A stretch of DNA of 22,305 bases, from IMG/VR virus record IMGVR_UViG_3300029267_001817, positions 1 to 22,305 of that record. One strand, written 5' to 3'. Under the pieces are notes generated by a model. It did not search any database. It was given only the letters and a program-made list of their open reading frames with translations, and had not been told where the DNA came from. This stretch comes from a virus. A program made the position numbers and the translations under genes. This document shows positions 1 to 6,475 of this stretch, in pieces (position 1 is the first letter of the stretch; the number at the start of each line of letters is the position of its first letter).

Positions 1-121
1 AGGAATTAGGCCTTCCTTATAACGCGCTTCAAATATTTTTCTACTAGGGGAAATATTTCTTATGGCCCTAACAATTTAATAGGGGCCCACATAGAATAGA
101 ACGATCGGGTGGTAAGATACC
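1..121. other. Non-coding hairpin-rich region at window edge
   Basis: No credible gene lies here. Several inverted repeats are visible: AGGAA (1-5) with TTCCT (13-17); AAATATTT (31-38) with AAATATTT (51-58), an 8-bp stem over a 12-nt loop; and GGCCCTA (64-70) with TAGGGGCC (80-87), a 7-bp stem with one bulged G. An AT-rich stretch at 73-81 (AATTTAATA) could be a TATA box for the transcript carrying the structured element just downstream, but this is weak. Together with that element it forms a leader of about 300 nt before the first gene. It may also contain the 3' end of an element cut by the window edge. Confidence 0.45.
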
Positions 122-192
122 ATACATCCCATAGCCTAATGGTAACCATAGGGGCATGGGGCCTATGTATCTCTATCACTGTCTATCGTCGC
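122..192 (+). promoter_or_regulatory. Structured leader element, copy A
   Basis: One of three related elements in this window. The inner hairpin is CCTAATG (135-141), loop GTAAC, CATAGG (147-152), with one bulged A. It is enclosed by outer stems ATACAT (122-127)/ATGTAT (165-170) and CCCAT (128-132)/ATGGG (156-160). Downstream comes the conserved box CTATCAC (173-179), four variable bases, TATCG (184-188). Hairpin start to box start is 38 nt, exactly as in copy B. A further hairpin TCGCTT/AAGCGA (about 189-205) follows only in this copy. It lies about 115 nt before the small membrane-protein gene at 306. Likely a cis-acting RNA; function unknown. Confidence 0.6.
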
Positions 193-305
193 TTCTCGTA
201 AGCGATTACGTAGGGTCGATATCCTATTACACGTACGTTGTGATACATGGATACCCGCAACATGTTTTACTGAGAGAAAATCAATTGAACAGGAGGCAGA
301 AATAT

Positions 306-512
306 ATGGGGGATATGGATTGGGGTATATGGACCCGTAAGCTATTCAAGGGGCTGGGGTTCACGGTACTAGTGACAGCCATTACCTACATGGCCACCTA
401 CCTCGAGGCCACTGAGGTGCCAGCTGAGTACGCTTTGCTAGTTACTTTAGTTTATACTGTGATGAAGCAAGCAGCGAACTTTATCAAGCACACGTATTTA
501 GTGGAAGGGTAG
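306..512 (+). CDS. Small two-helix membrane protein (holin-like)
   Basis: A 68-residue protein with two hydrophobic stretches, about residues 16-34 (GFTVLVTAITYMATYLE) and 42-60 (YALLVTLVYTVMKQAANFI), joined by a short acidic turn, and a charged N-terminus with Trp. Size and topology fit a holin or another small viral membrane protein, but no family motif is recognised. The start at 306 is chosen because AGGAGG (291-296) sits 9 nt upstream. The frame stays open upstream to 156, but that stretch overlaps the structured leader element and has no SD, so it is probably non-coding. A hairpin/T-run terminator follows, so the gene seems to be its own transcription unit or the last gene of an upstream one. 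Confidence 0.65.
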   Translation: MGDMDWGIWTRKLFKGLGFTVLVTAITYMATYLEATEVPAEYALLVTLVYTVMKQAANFIKHTYLVEG

Positions 513-513
513 G

Positions 514-525
514 CACGCGCGCGTG
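514..525. repeat. Perfect 12-nt GC palindrome CACGCGCGCGTG
   Basis: An alternating purine-pyrimidine palindrome directly after the stop codon at 512, followed by a run of seven G (525-531). It stands out against AT-rich surroundings. It could be a small hairpin, a protein-binding site or a Z-DNA-prone stretch; the sequence alone does not decide. Confidence 0.5.
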
Positions 526-539
526 GGGGGGTATCAGTT

Positions 540-564
540 CCGAAAGATATTAATTTTTTTTCGG
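540..564 (+). terminator. Hairpin plus T-run terminator
   Basis: CCGAAA (540-545) can pair with TTTCGG (559-564) over a 13-nt AT-rich loop, and a run of eight T lies at 554-561. T-runs are the core of archaeal terminators. The site separates the small membrane-protein gene from the methyltransferase operon, whose TATA-like box begins about 30 nt later. Confidence 0.55.
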
Positions 565-594
565 CAAAATATAAAGATTAGGCCTCTCTAGAAA

Positions 595-602
595 TTTATA
601 TT
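595..602 (+). promoter_or_regulatory. TATA-like box for the methyltransferase operon
   Basis: TTTATATT preceded by GAAA, a purine-rich stretch that could act as a BRE. A transcription start about 26 nt downstream falls near 624-628, giving a short leader with a weak GGAAG SD before the ATG at 642. The site follows a terminator and precedes a long co-directional gene run, as expected for the main late promoter. Based on motif and position only. Confidence 0.5.
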
Positions 603-641
603 ATTTTCAAATGTTAATAGTATTTAGGAAGCTAGATAATA

Positions 642-1430
642 ATGAACATAAGTAAGATTCAATCAATTCAAATAGGGCCCCTTCAATATGGAGGTCGTTT
701 TGTGGACGTCTTTAATAGTAGTCCAGAACACGAGTGGCCAGAGATAGCGGCTTCAATGATTAAGCACGAAACGCTTAATTCAATAGAGCCTTATGATAAA
801 TATTTCAGAATAAAAGAGGGCGACATAGTTCTTGACGTCGGATGTCACGTTGGAGTTAACGCAGCAATCTTCTCAACGAAGGTTGGACCGACGGGACGAG
901 TCATTGCAATGGAGCCTGACTATCGAGCACTTGGTGCAGCGATAGCAAATAATTATCGATTTAAAAATATTGAGTATTTTCCACTTGCAGCTTGGAACAA
1001 AAAAGGGCACGAAGTAATTCATCTTCATGATAAGGCATACGGCATGAGTTGTATGACACATAAGTGGCTTGAAGAAACATACCCAATTATTGTTCGGACA
1101 GTTCGAGTGGATGACTTGATGAACGAACTCAATATTAAGAAAGTTAATTTCATTAAGATGGATATCGAAGCTGCAGAAGTTAATGCAGTTAATGGCATGA
1201 TTCAAACTCTTCGAAAATGCGATGGCTTTTCAATCGCAGCATATCATGCATACAAACAAGATGACGAAGTAATCAAGACACATGAAATCATCTTACCACA
1301 ACTTAAGAAATTACTACCAGACTTTGAGATTCGAATGTGGAATGCCAACGATGGCGAAATAATTTCAGGATGGCGAAAAGGCAATGAAGATAGGGTTATA
1401 CAGCACAGCGCAGATACCGACAGCTCCTAA
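642..1430 (+). CDS. FkbM-like SAM-dependent methyltransferase
   Basis: A 262-residue class I methyltransferase. The SAM-binding motif I is IVLDVGCHVGVNA (residues 62-74), the acidic residue after strand 2 is in AMEPD (89-93), and FIKMDIEAAE (170-179) is the characteristic FkbM motif with an Asp-Ile-Glu core. FkbM enzymes usually O-methylate sugars or similar small molecules. Next to a glycosyltransferase the likely substrate is a glycan, either on the virion or on the host surface; that is inference. The last 47 bases overlap the start of the glycosyltransferase gene, so the two are almost certainly co-translated. The family is clear; the substrate is not. Confidence 0.85.
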   Translation: MNISKIQSIQIGPLQYGGRFVDVFNSSPEHEWPEIAASMIKHETLNSIEPYDKYFRIKEGDIVLDVGCHVGVNAAIFSTKVGPTGRVIAMEPDYRALGAAIANNYRFKNIEYFPLAAWNKKGHEVIHLHDKAYGMSCMTHKWLEETYPIIVRTVRVDDLMNELNIKKVNFIKMDIEAAEVNAVNGMIQTLRKCDGFSIAAYHAYKQDDEVIKTHEIILPQLKKLLPDFEIRMWNANDGEIISGWRKGNEDRVIQHSADTDSS

Positions 1431-2439
1431 GCTCAAAGGATATGGGGGTGTAGAATATACCGTTGGAAATCTCGCAAAACGATTTGCAAAACATGGGCAT
1501 GAAGTTCATTTATTTGGCGCAAAGGGCTCGTACAGACCTGACGGGGGAGTCGTAAATGAGTTCGAATCGTCTAATCCGAACGAAGCTATTCTCGAAAGAG
1601 AAATGTTTCAATCATTTGATAAGTCGCTTTTTGATGACTTAGATATCCTTCACGATAATTCGCATTGGCATTTTCCTGCAGCACTTGTTCCGGACGTACA
1701 GTATTGCTATACGTTACATGCGACAAGAGCAAACATGCAGGACTTTAAACAAGGCTATAATTATAATGGAATATTACAATGCACACATCATGCGATATAC
1801 CAGAAGTGGATGACTGGTAACGAATATCGTGTATGTCAAGGTGGCATTGATATTTCACATTTTAAATTCAAGAAAGATAAAGGCGATAGATTACTTTGGT
1901 TGTCTCGTTTGTTTGAACCGAAAGGCGCACATCGAGCAATCGAAATCGCAGAGATGGCAAAGACACCAATTGATATTGTAGGTGGGTCATTCATCGATAC
2001 GCCATCATATACAAATAAGATTAAACGAATGTGTCAGTACTCAGACTATGCAAACTTTGTAGGCGAAGTCTCTCAAAAAGAGAAGCACGAGTATTTGGAA
2101 AATGCGAAAGCATTACTATTTCCCGTCGAGCAGTTCTTGTCGCCTGCATCTATGGGTATCAGTCTTTGGATTGAAGCATTATGTTTAGTTCCATTAGAGG
2201 CGCTTGCCTGTGGAACACCAGTTATCGCATCACCAAATGGCATCATATCAGATGCTGTACATGATGGAATGACTGGTTATCTCGCAGCAAATGACAGAGA
2301 TTTTGTCGACAGAATACATCAAATCGATAACATCGACCCACAGATGTGCAGATGTCGTGCAGAGTATTTTTCACTTGATAAGACAGCCGAAAGGTATCTG
2401 CATTTGTACAAAGAGATTATTGAGGGACGAACGTGGTAA
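1384..2439 (+). CDS. GT4-type glycosyltransferase (GT-B fold)
   Basis: A 351-residue retaining glycosyltransferase. The N-terminus carries a glycine-rich loop (KGYGGVEYTVGNLAKRF, residues 18-34). The C-terminal donor domain begins near LLWLSRLFEPKGAHRAIE (170-187) and holds the E-x7-E motif, E264 to E272, within EALCLVPLEALACGTPVIAS. Such enzymes transfer a nucleotide-activated sugar to an acceptor. About 13 residues (250-262) between LLFPVE and the E-x7-E motif look like an insertion relative to typical members. The start codon lies 47 nt inside the methyltransferase gene; the first residues MKIGLYS match the usual first beta strand, which supports this start. Probable role: decorating virion proteins or changing host glycans. 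Confidence 0.85.
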   Translation: MKIGLYSTAQIPTAPKLKGYGGVEYTVGNLAKRFAKHGHEVHLFGAKGSYRPDGGVVNEFESSNPNEAILEREMFQSFDKSLFDDLDILHDNSHWHFPAALVPDVQYCYTLHATRANMQDFKQGYNYNGILQCTHHAIYQKWMTGNEYRVCQGGIDISHFKFKKDKGDRLLWLSRLFEPKGAHRAIEIAEMAKTPIDIVGGSFIDTPSYTNKIKRMCQYSDYANFVGEVSQKEKHEYLENAKALLFPVEQFLSPASMGISLWIEALCLVPLEALACGTPVIASPNGIISDAVHDGMTGYLAANDRDFVDRIHQIDNIDPQMCRCRAEYFSLDKTAERYLHLYKEIIEGRTW

Positions 2440-2516
2440 GCAAATCATTGATTAGGTTACGAGAGTTAACAGATAATCTTCCTGAAACTCCATACGCAAA
2501 CACGAAGGTGACATAA
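2433..2516 (+). CDS. 27-residue micro-ORF similar to the N-terminus of the next protein
   Basis: A GTG-started frame of 27 codons overlaps the end of the glycosyltransferase by 7 nt and shares its final A with the ATG of the next gene (TAATG), so it could be translated by coupling. It contains SLIRLRELTDNL, very close to SLERLRELTNDL at residues 5-16 of the following protein. The similarity suggests partial duplication of that gene's 5' end, or a conserved helix with a binding role. GGTGA at 2507-2511, near its end, can act as the SD for the next gene. Whether the peptide is made is unknown. Confidence 0.4.
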   Translation: MVSKSLIRLRELTDNLPETPYANTKVT

Positions 2517-2923
2517 TGCCAAGTGATAGTCTAGAACGACTTCGAGAATTAACGAACGATTTAGCTCATGAACTTGATGGTTCAGTCGGGCATATTCTTG
2601 ATATGTTGAAATTAGTTTTGACATATGTTAATTCGCAAGTCATGATATTAGATACAGATAACAATATCATTTATACAAATCCAAAATGTGACGAATACAA
2701 TAAACGAGTATACGGTAAATCGTTACGTTGTGGACATAAGTGGTATGAAGAAATGGGAATAGGAGAACCTGAAGAGTATCCGTCAAAAACAGCGTTACAA
2801 AAAAGACGTGTAGTTAAAACAAAATTCATAAGTCCTGTAACAGGGGTGACTATGACAGTTGTTTCAATACCGTTGATTAATAATGGAGAATCGGGAACGA
2901 TATGTATTTATAACGAGGAGTAA
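2516..2923 (+). CDS. PAS-domain-like protein
   Basis: 135 residues. An N-terminal helix (SLERLRELTNDLAHELD) leads into a region resembling a PAS fold: VMILDTDNNIIYTNPKCDEYNKRVYG (about 42-67), a Cys/His-containing middle segment (RCGHKWYEE) and closing strands (VKTKFISPVTGVTMTVVSIPLINNG) ending GTICIYNEE. The pattern of ILD-x-DN-x-I-x-Y-x-NP is typical of PAS sensor domains. No kinase, cyclase or DNA-binding part is attached. PAS domains bind small ligands or mediate dimerisation; what one does just upstream of a terminase is unclear. Translation is coupled to the micro-ORF by TAATG. The family call is by pattern, not proven. Confidence 0.55.
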   Translation: MPSDSLERLRELTNDLAHELDGSVGHILDMLKLVLTYVNSQVMILDTDNNIIYTNPKCDEYNKRVYGKSLRCGHKWYEEMGIGEPEEYPSKTALQKRRVVKTKFISPVTGVTMTVVSIPLINNGESGTICIYNEE

Positions 2924-2928
2924 GTCTT

Positions 2929-3144
2929 ATGCCTGGTGGGAGTAACGGCGGTTGGCCTGAATGGGGTCGGCACGTATTAAAAGAGATAGAGCGGTTAGAT
3001 GACGGACACACCGACAATGCAAAACGTCTTAACCAACACGATATTGACATCACTATGCTAAAAGTCAAGTGCGGGTTATTGGGATTACTGGCAGGTTCAG
3101 TACCATCTGTTATCACATTATTGATTACAATATTTTCAGCGTAG
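2929..3144 (+). CDS. Coiled-coil protein with C-terminal membrane helix
   Basis: 71 residues. A Gly/Trp-rich N-terminus (PGGSNGGWPEWGRHVLKEIERL) is followed by a polar helix with heptad character (about 13-46) and one C-terminal membrane segment (CGLLGLLAGSVPSVITLLITIF, about 48-69). The layout recalls XhlA-type phage membrane proteins and other small proteins found next to terminases or lysis genes, but there is no decisive motif. The start at 2929 has a strong SD (GAGGAG, 2915-2920) overlapping the end of the PAS-like gene. It could be a lysis accessory or membrane-tethered packaging factor. Confidence 0.55.
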   Translation: MPGGSNGGWPEWGRHVLKEIERLDDGHTDNAKRLNQHDIDITMLKVKCGLLGLLAGSVPSVITLLITIFSA

Positions 3145-3154
3145 GTAATGTATT

Positions 3155-4552
3155 ATGAGGAAGCAATATAAGCAGTGGCTTAAATATGCCACTGACCCAA
3201 TTTCATTTACACGTGATATACTTCACTATGAAGTCAAAGACTTTCATGCCGATTGGTTAAAGTTTGAAATGGAAAATCGATATACCATTTTACTAGCACC
3301 AAGAGGACATGGGAAAACGACAATTCATAGTGTCGCGTATCCTATTTGGAAGTTATGTCATGACCCAAATCTTCGTGTCATGATATTAAGTAAATCATCA
3401 GCACTTGCACAACGTGTGTTAAGTGAAATCAAATGGCACTTCGAAGTTAACGAAGATTTAATAGAGTTCTATGGTGACTTAACAAATAAAGACGTTAAGT
3501 GGACTAATGAAGAAGTTATGTTGTCGAGGTCTAAGGATGTACCATTCAAGGAATCGTCCATCACTGCTAGAGGGCTCGATTCAGCGATTATCGGGGGTCA
3601 CTACGAATTAATAATATGTGATGATATTATTGATGAGAAGAATACAACAACAGCACAACAACGAGATAAGGTTCGCAATACATTTGAAAAGGTCGTAAGA
3701 CCAATGTTGGAACCGTGGTCTGAAATGCACTTCGTGGGAACACGATGGCATGAGTACGACATCTATGGGGAACTAATGGAATCGCGTTTGTTTAATGGAC
3801 GTGTCTATGACATGATAACAAACGAACAAAAGAAAACGACATTGTGGCCTGAAAGGTTTCCGTACGAGTCAAATAACGCGAATCATATTACAGCTATGAG
3901 TTTGAAAGAATCGATGGGAAGCGTAGCTTTCTCGTTACAGTATAGGAATGACGTCAGCCAGTTCAGGAATGCAATATTCAAATCTGACTGGATGAAATAT
4001 TATGTCGAACCACCATTAAAGACTAGAACTTTTATGGCGGTAGATTTAGCAATATCAGAGAAGGGTGACTACTTTGCGATTGTTGTTATTGGTGTGGATT
4101 CTAAGGGAGATATTTACGTATTAGATACATACTACGGGCACCATTCGTTCTTTCCACAATTGAAAAAGATTAAGTATTATTACGACAAATGGGAACCACT
4201 AAAAATTGGAATTGAAAACAATGCGTTTCAACGAGCAGTTCCGCAGGAATTGAAACGCAGGTCAGATGAGTTTGGTATACTTCCAATTTTTCCAATTAAT
4301 ACTACAAAAGATAAGATTACACGTGCACGAAAGGTCTCAGCTTTATTCGAGGCAGGTCGTGTGTATGTTCATAAAACAAAACACATCGAATTAATAGATG
4401 AAATCTTACACTTTCCAAAAGCAAGTGTAGCTGATGACGTTCTCGATGCTTTAATGATGGCAATCGACATGAGTGACGTCAGAGGTTCGTTCAATTGGCA
4501 AAGTGTGAAAAATTTGACTAGAACCGGAAGATATAGAGGTAGAATAATATGA
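3155..4552 (+). CDS. terL: Terminase large subunit (packaging ATPase-nuclease)
   Basis: 465 residues, normal for TerL. The ATPase half has Walker A APRGHGKTT (48-56), Walker B ELIICDDIID (151-160, acidic D156/D157) and the coupling motif VGTRWHE (194-200). The C-terminal RNase H-like nuclease starts with FMAVDLAISEKGDY, where D297 is the first metal ligand; further acidic residues lie in GIENNAFQ and in DDVLDALMMAID. It pumps viral DNA into the prohead through the portal encoded next and cuts the concatemer. The SD AGGT overlaps the previous stop codon. The 3' end overlaps the portal start by ATGA. No small terminase subunit is recognised in the window; the upstream small genes are not obvious candidates. 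Confidence 0.95.
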   Translation: MRKQYKQWLKYATDPISFTRDILHYEVKDFHADWLKFEMENRYTILLAPRGHGKTTIHSVAYPIWKLCHDPNLRVMILSKSSALAQRVLSEIKWHFEVNEDLIEFYGDLTNKDVKWTNEEVMLSRSKDVPFKESSITARGLDSAIIGGHYELIICDDIIDEKNTTTAQQRDKVRNTFEKVVRPMLEPWSEMHFVGTRWHEYDIYGELMESRLFNGRVYDMITNEQKKTTLWPERFPYESNNANHITAMSLKESMGSVAFSLQYRNDVSQFRNAIFKSDWMKYYVEPPLKTRTFMAVDLAISEKGDYFAIVVIGVDSKGDIYVLDTYYGHHSFFPQLKKIKYYYDKWEPLKIGIENNAFQRAVPQELKRRSDEFGILPIFPINTTKDKITRARKVSALFEAGRVYVHKTKHIELIDEILHFPKASVADDVLDALMMAIDMSDVRGSFNWQSVKNLTRTGRYRGRII

Positions 4553-5895
4553 GTGACGAAAATTTTTGGACTAATTCACTTCGGCGTCTAGTCGGTACAG
4601 ACAATAAGCCAAAAGAACAGAAAACAAAACCGAAAGGTTATTCGGCACGAGCGAATGAACGTGTGACTGAGTTCTTTGCAGACAAGCCTCGCAACGTTTC
4701 GCATCTTGACGAAAATTGGAATATTTATTCTCAGTCAGAAGTTCCGTATGCTGCAGTGACTGCATTGTCTTATAATGCTGTAGGCGACTGGCGTGTACGT
4801 TGTGAGGACGAGAAATCGAGAGAGTATATTTACGATTTTCTTCGTCTAACTGATTTTGATAGCGTTGTTTTGGATGTTATCAGAGATTGTTGCGTTTTTG
4901 GAGATGCGTTCGTTGAGAAAGTATATTTCAGCAATGGCGATTTGGCTGAATTAAAATTACGAGACCCAAGAACATTTCAAATCAAGATTGATGCGAAAGG
5001 AGATGTATTGGGTTATGTACAAACTGTGAAGACTGGCGATGGTTCAAAAACTATTGAATTGAAACCTGAAGAAGTTGTTCATTATCAATTGTTTACTATC
5101 CCTCATAGTCCTTATGGGCTTGCTCTCATTGACCCTTCAAGGGATACAATGAAAAGAAAGACTGTAGCTGACGAGGGTATTACAGCTGCGATGGATAGGC
5201 ACGGTTTTCCAAAGTATCACATTAAATTAAAAACACCTAAGGGTTACGAAGATGAAATACCATCGTCAACTGAGATTGACAGTATTGCATCTGATTTCAA
5301 GAACTTAAATTTAAAAAATGAGATTGTAACGTCTGAGTTAATTGAGATTACACCATTAGACGTTAAAGGTATTCAGAATGTTGAAGAATACTTTAATTAT
5401 TTCCAAAGTTCAGTTACTTGTGGTGTCTTAGTTCCACAGGAAGTCTTAGGTCTTGGTAGTGGCTCAACTGAAGCAACTGCAAGAGTAAGACGATTAATGT
5501 TTGAGAAGCTAGTTCGTGGTTTCCAACGAAAGGTAGCTCGTACGACTGAAATCAATGTATTAGAAGAACTTGCTCCTGATAAGAAAGCACGTATCATCTT
5601 TGCAGATTCAGTACCAGAAGATGACGCAATATTAGCTGAAAGCATACATAAACTTATGCCAAGAGGCGACCCATTCGCAATCTTAACAAGAGATGAAATA
5701 CGAGAACGTTTAGGATATCCACCAGTAGTAGTTGCAAATCAAAAGCGCAAAGCTATCTATAATAAATATGGAATATCTAGTAAAGCTGATGAGATGGAGC
5801 AACCAACGAATGGGACACAAGTCGACGACTTACAACAGACACTGAACAGGTATTCTAGTAAAGTTGAAGATTACTTGCGAGATTATGTTGAATGA
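4549..5895 (+). CDS. Portal protein
   Basis: 448 residues, typical of HK97/SPP1-like portals. Diagnostic stretches are VRDCCVFGD-type wing sequence (DVIRDCCVFGDAFVEKVY, about 102-119), LRDPRTFQI, a conserved EEVVHYQLFTIPHSPYGLALIDP segment, and the stem/clip region with PQEVLGLGSGSTEATARVRRLMF. The ring sits at one capsid vertex, nucleates assembly, and docks TerL. It starts within the terL stop codon (ATGA) and its own stop overlaps the MuF gene start in the same way, so the three products are translationally coupled. Assignment rests on sequence pattern, length and gene order. Confidence 0.92.
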   Translation: MSDENFWTNSLRRLVGTDNKPKEQKTKPKGYSARANERVTEFFADKPRNVSHLDENWNIYSQSEVPYAAVTALSYNAVGDWRVRCEDEKSREYIYDFLRLTDFDSVVLDVIRDCCVFGDAFVEKVYFSNGDLAELKLRDPRTFQIKIDAKGDVLGYVQTVKTGDGSKTIELKPEEVVHYQLFTIPHSPYGLALIDPSRDTMKRKTVADEGITAAMDRHGFPKYHIKLKTPKGYEDEIPSSTEIDSIASDFKNLNLKNEIVTSELIEITPLDVKGIQNVEEYFNYFQSSVTCGVLVPQEVLGLGSGSTEATARVRRLMFEKLVRGFQRKVARTTEINVLEELAPDKKARIIFADSVPEDDAILAESIHKLMPRGDPFAILTRDEIRERLGYPPVVVANQKRKAIYNKYGISSKADEMEQPTNGTQVDDLQQTLNRYSSKVEDYLRDYVE

Positions 5896-6440
5896 AACTA
5901 GAGGAGCTTATTAAGGCTGAAGCTAAGCGTTTGTATAAGCAACTTAAACCTATTTATATAGAATCATATATCAAAGGCGCTCAAGACGCTGAGAAGGTCT
6001 TAAAGAAAGTCCTTGATTATGAAAGTCTATATGAAGAGGCTGTAGGTTACTATAACGAACAGGGAGATTGGATTGTCGACCAGTTTGCAGACGTTGATGC
6101 AGAGCTTTTACATACTAAATTGAATCTTGCTATTGCTCAAGGGCATAGCTTTAGTCAGTTTTGGACTAACGTTCAACACTCTGGAATGTTTTCTTACGAT
6201 AGAGCAAAGCGTATTTATCGTACAGAAACAGCAAGAGCATACAATGAAGGTGCCTTAAGACAATACCATAAGGAAGGAGTCAAGATGGTTGATATACTAT
6301 TAGGCCCAAATCCTTGTCCAATATGTTCTTCGTTTGCAAGTGCTAGCCCCTTTAAGACTGAAGATTTGTTTGGAGTGCTTCCAATACATCCAAATTGCGC
6401 TTGTGTTATGGTAAATTCGTCTGTAGTTCCCAAGCAATAG
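5892..6440 (+). CDS. MuF-like phage head morphogenesis protein
   Basis: 182 residues. The C-terminal half carries the classic MuF/SPP1 gp7 signature: RAKRIYRTETARAYNEGALRQY (105-125), a C142-P-I-C145 pair in LGPNPCPICSSF, and HPNCAC with H166, C169 and C171, a probable zinc site. The N-terminal half is helical and charged. These minor head proteins bind the portal and can be ejected with the DNA. Its ATG overlaps the portal stop (ATGA). A TATA box and a new leaderless gene begin right after its stop codon, so the operon is re-promoted here. Confidence 0.9.
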   Translation: MKLEELIKAEAKRLYKQLKPIYIESYIKGAQDAEKVLKKVLDYESLYEEAVGYYNEQGDWIVDQFADVDAELLHTKLNLAIAQGHSFSQFWTNVQHSGMFSYDRAKRIYRTETARAYNEGALRQYHKEGVKMVDILLGPNPCPICSSFASASPFKTEDLFGVLPIHPNCACVMVNSSVVPKQ

Positions 6441-6445
6441 AAACC

Positions 6446-6453
6446 TTTATAAA
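6446..6453 (+). promoter_or_regulatory. TATA box for a leaderless gene
   Basis: A perfect TTTATAAA preceded by GAAACC (BRE-like). The box centre lies about 26 nt before the ATG at 6476, the usual TATA-to-start distance in archaea, so transcription should begin at or next to that codon. There is no SD before the gene. This is one of the clearest archaeal signals in the window. Confidence 0.75.
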
Positions 6454-6475
6454 CCCCTAACCCTTATCTATGTTT

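Noticed and set aside
64-87. A fourth copy of the structured element based on its CCCTA/TAGGG hairpin
   Set aside because: No CTAYMAC-TATCG box at the expected distance and no GGTA loop.
122-192. tRNA or tRNA-like reading of the structured elements (GGTA in a loop recalls a D-arm)
   Set aside because: No T-arm GTTCRA motif, no acceptor stem of 7 bp and no anticodon arm in any of the three copies.
156-305. N-terminal extension of the small membrane protein (start at 156)
   Set aside because: It overlaps structured element A, has no SD, and an AGGAGG-ATG pair exists at 291-308.
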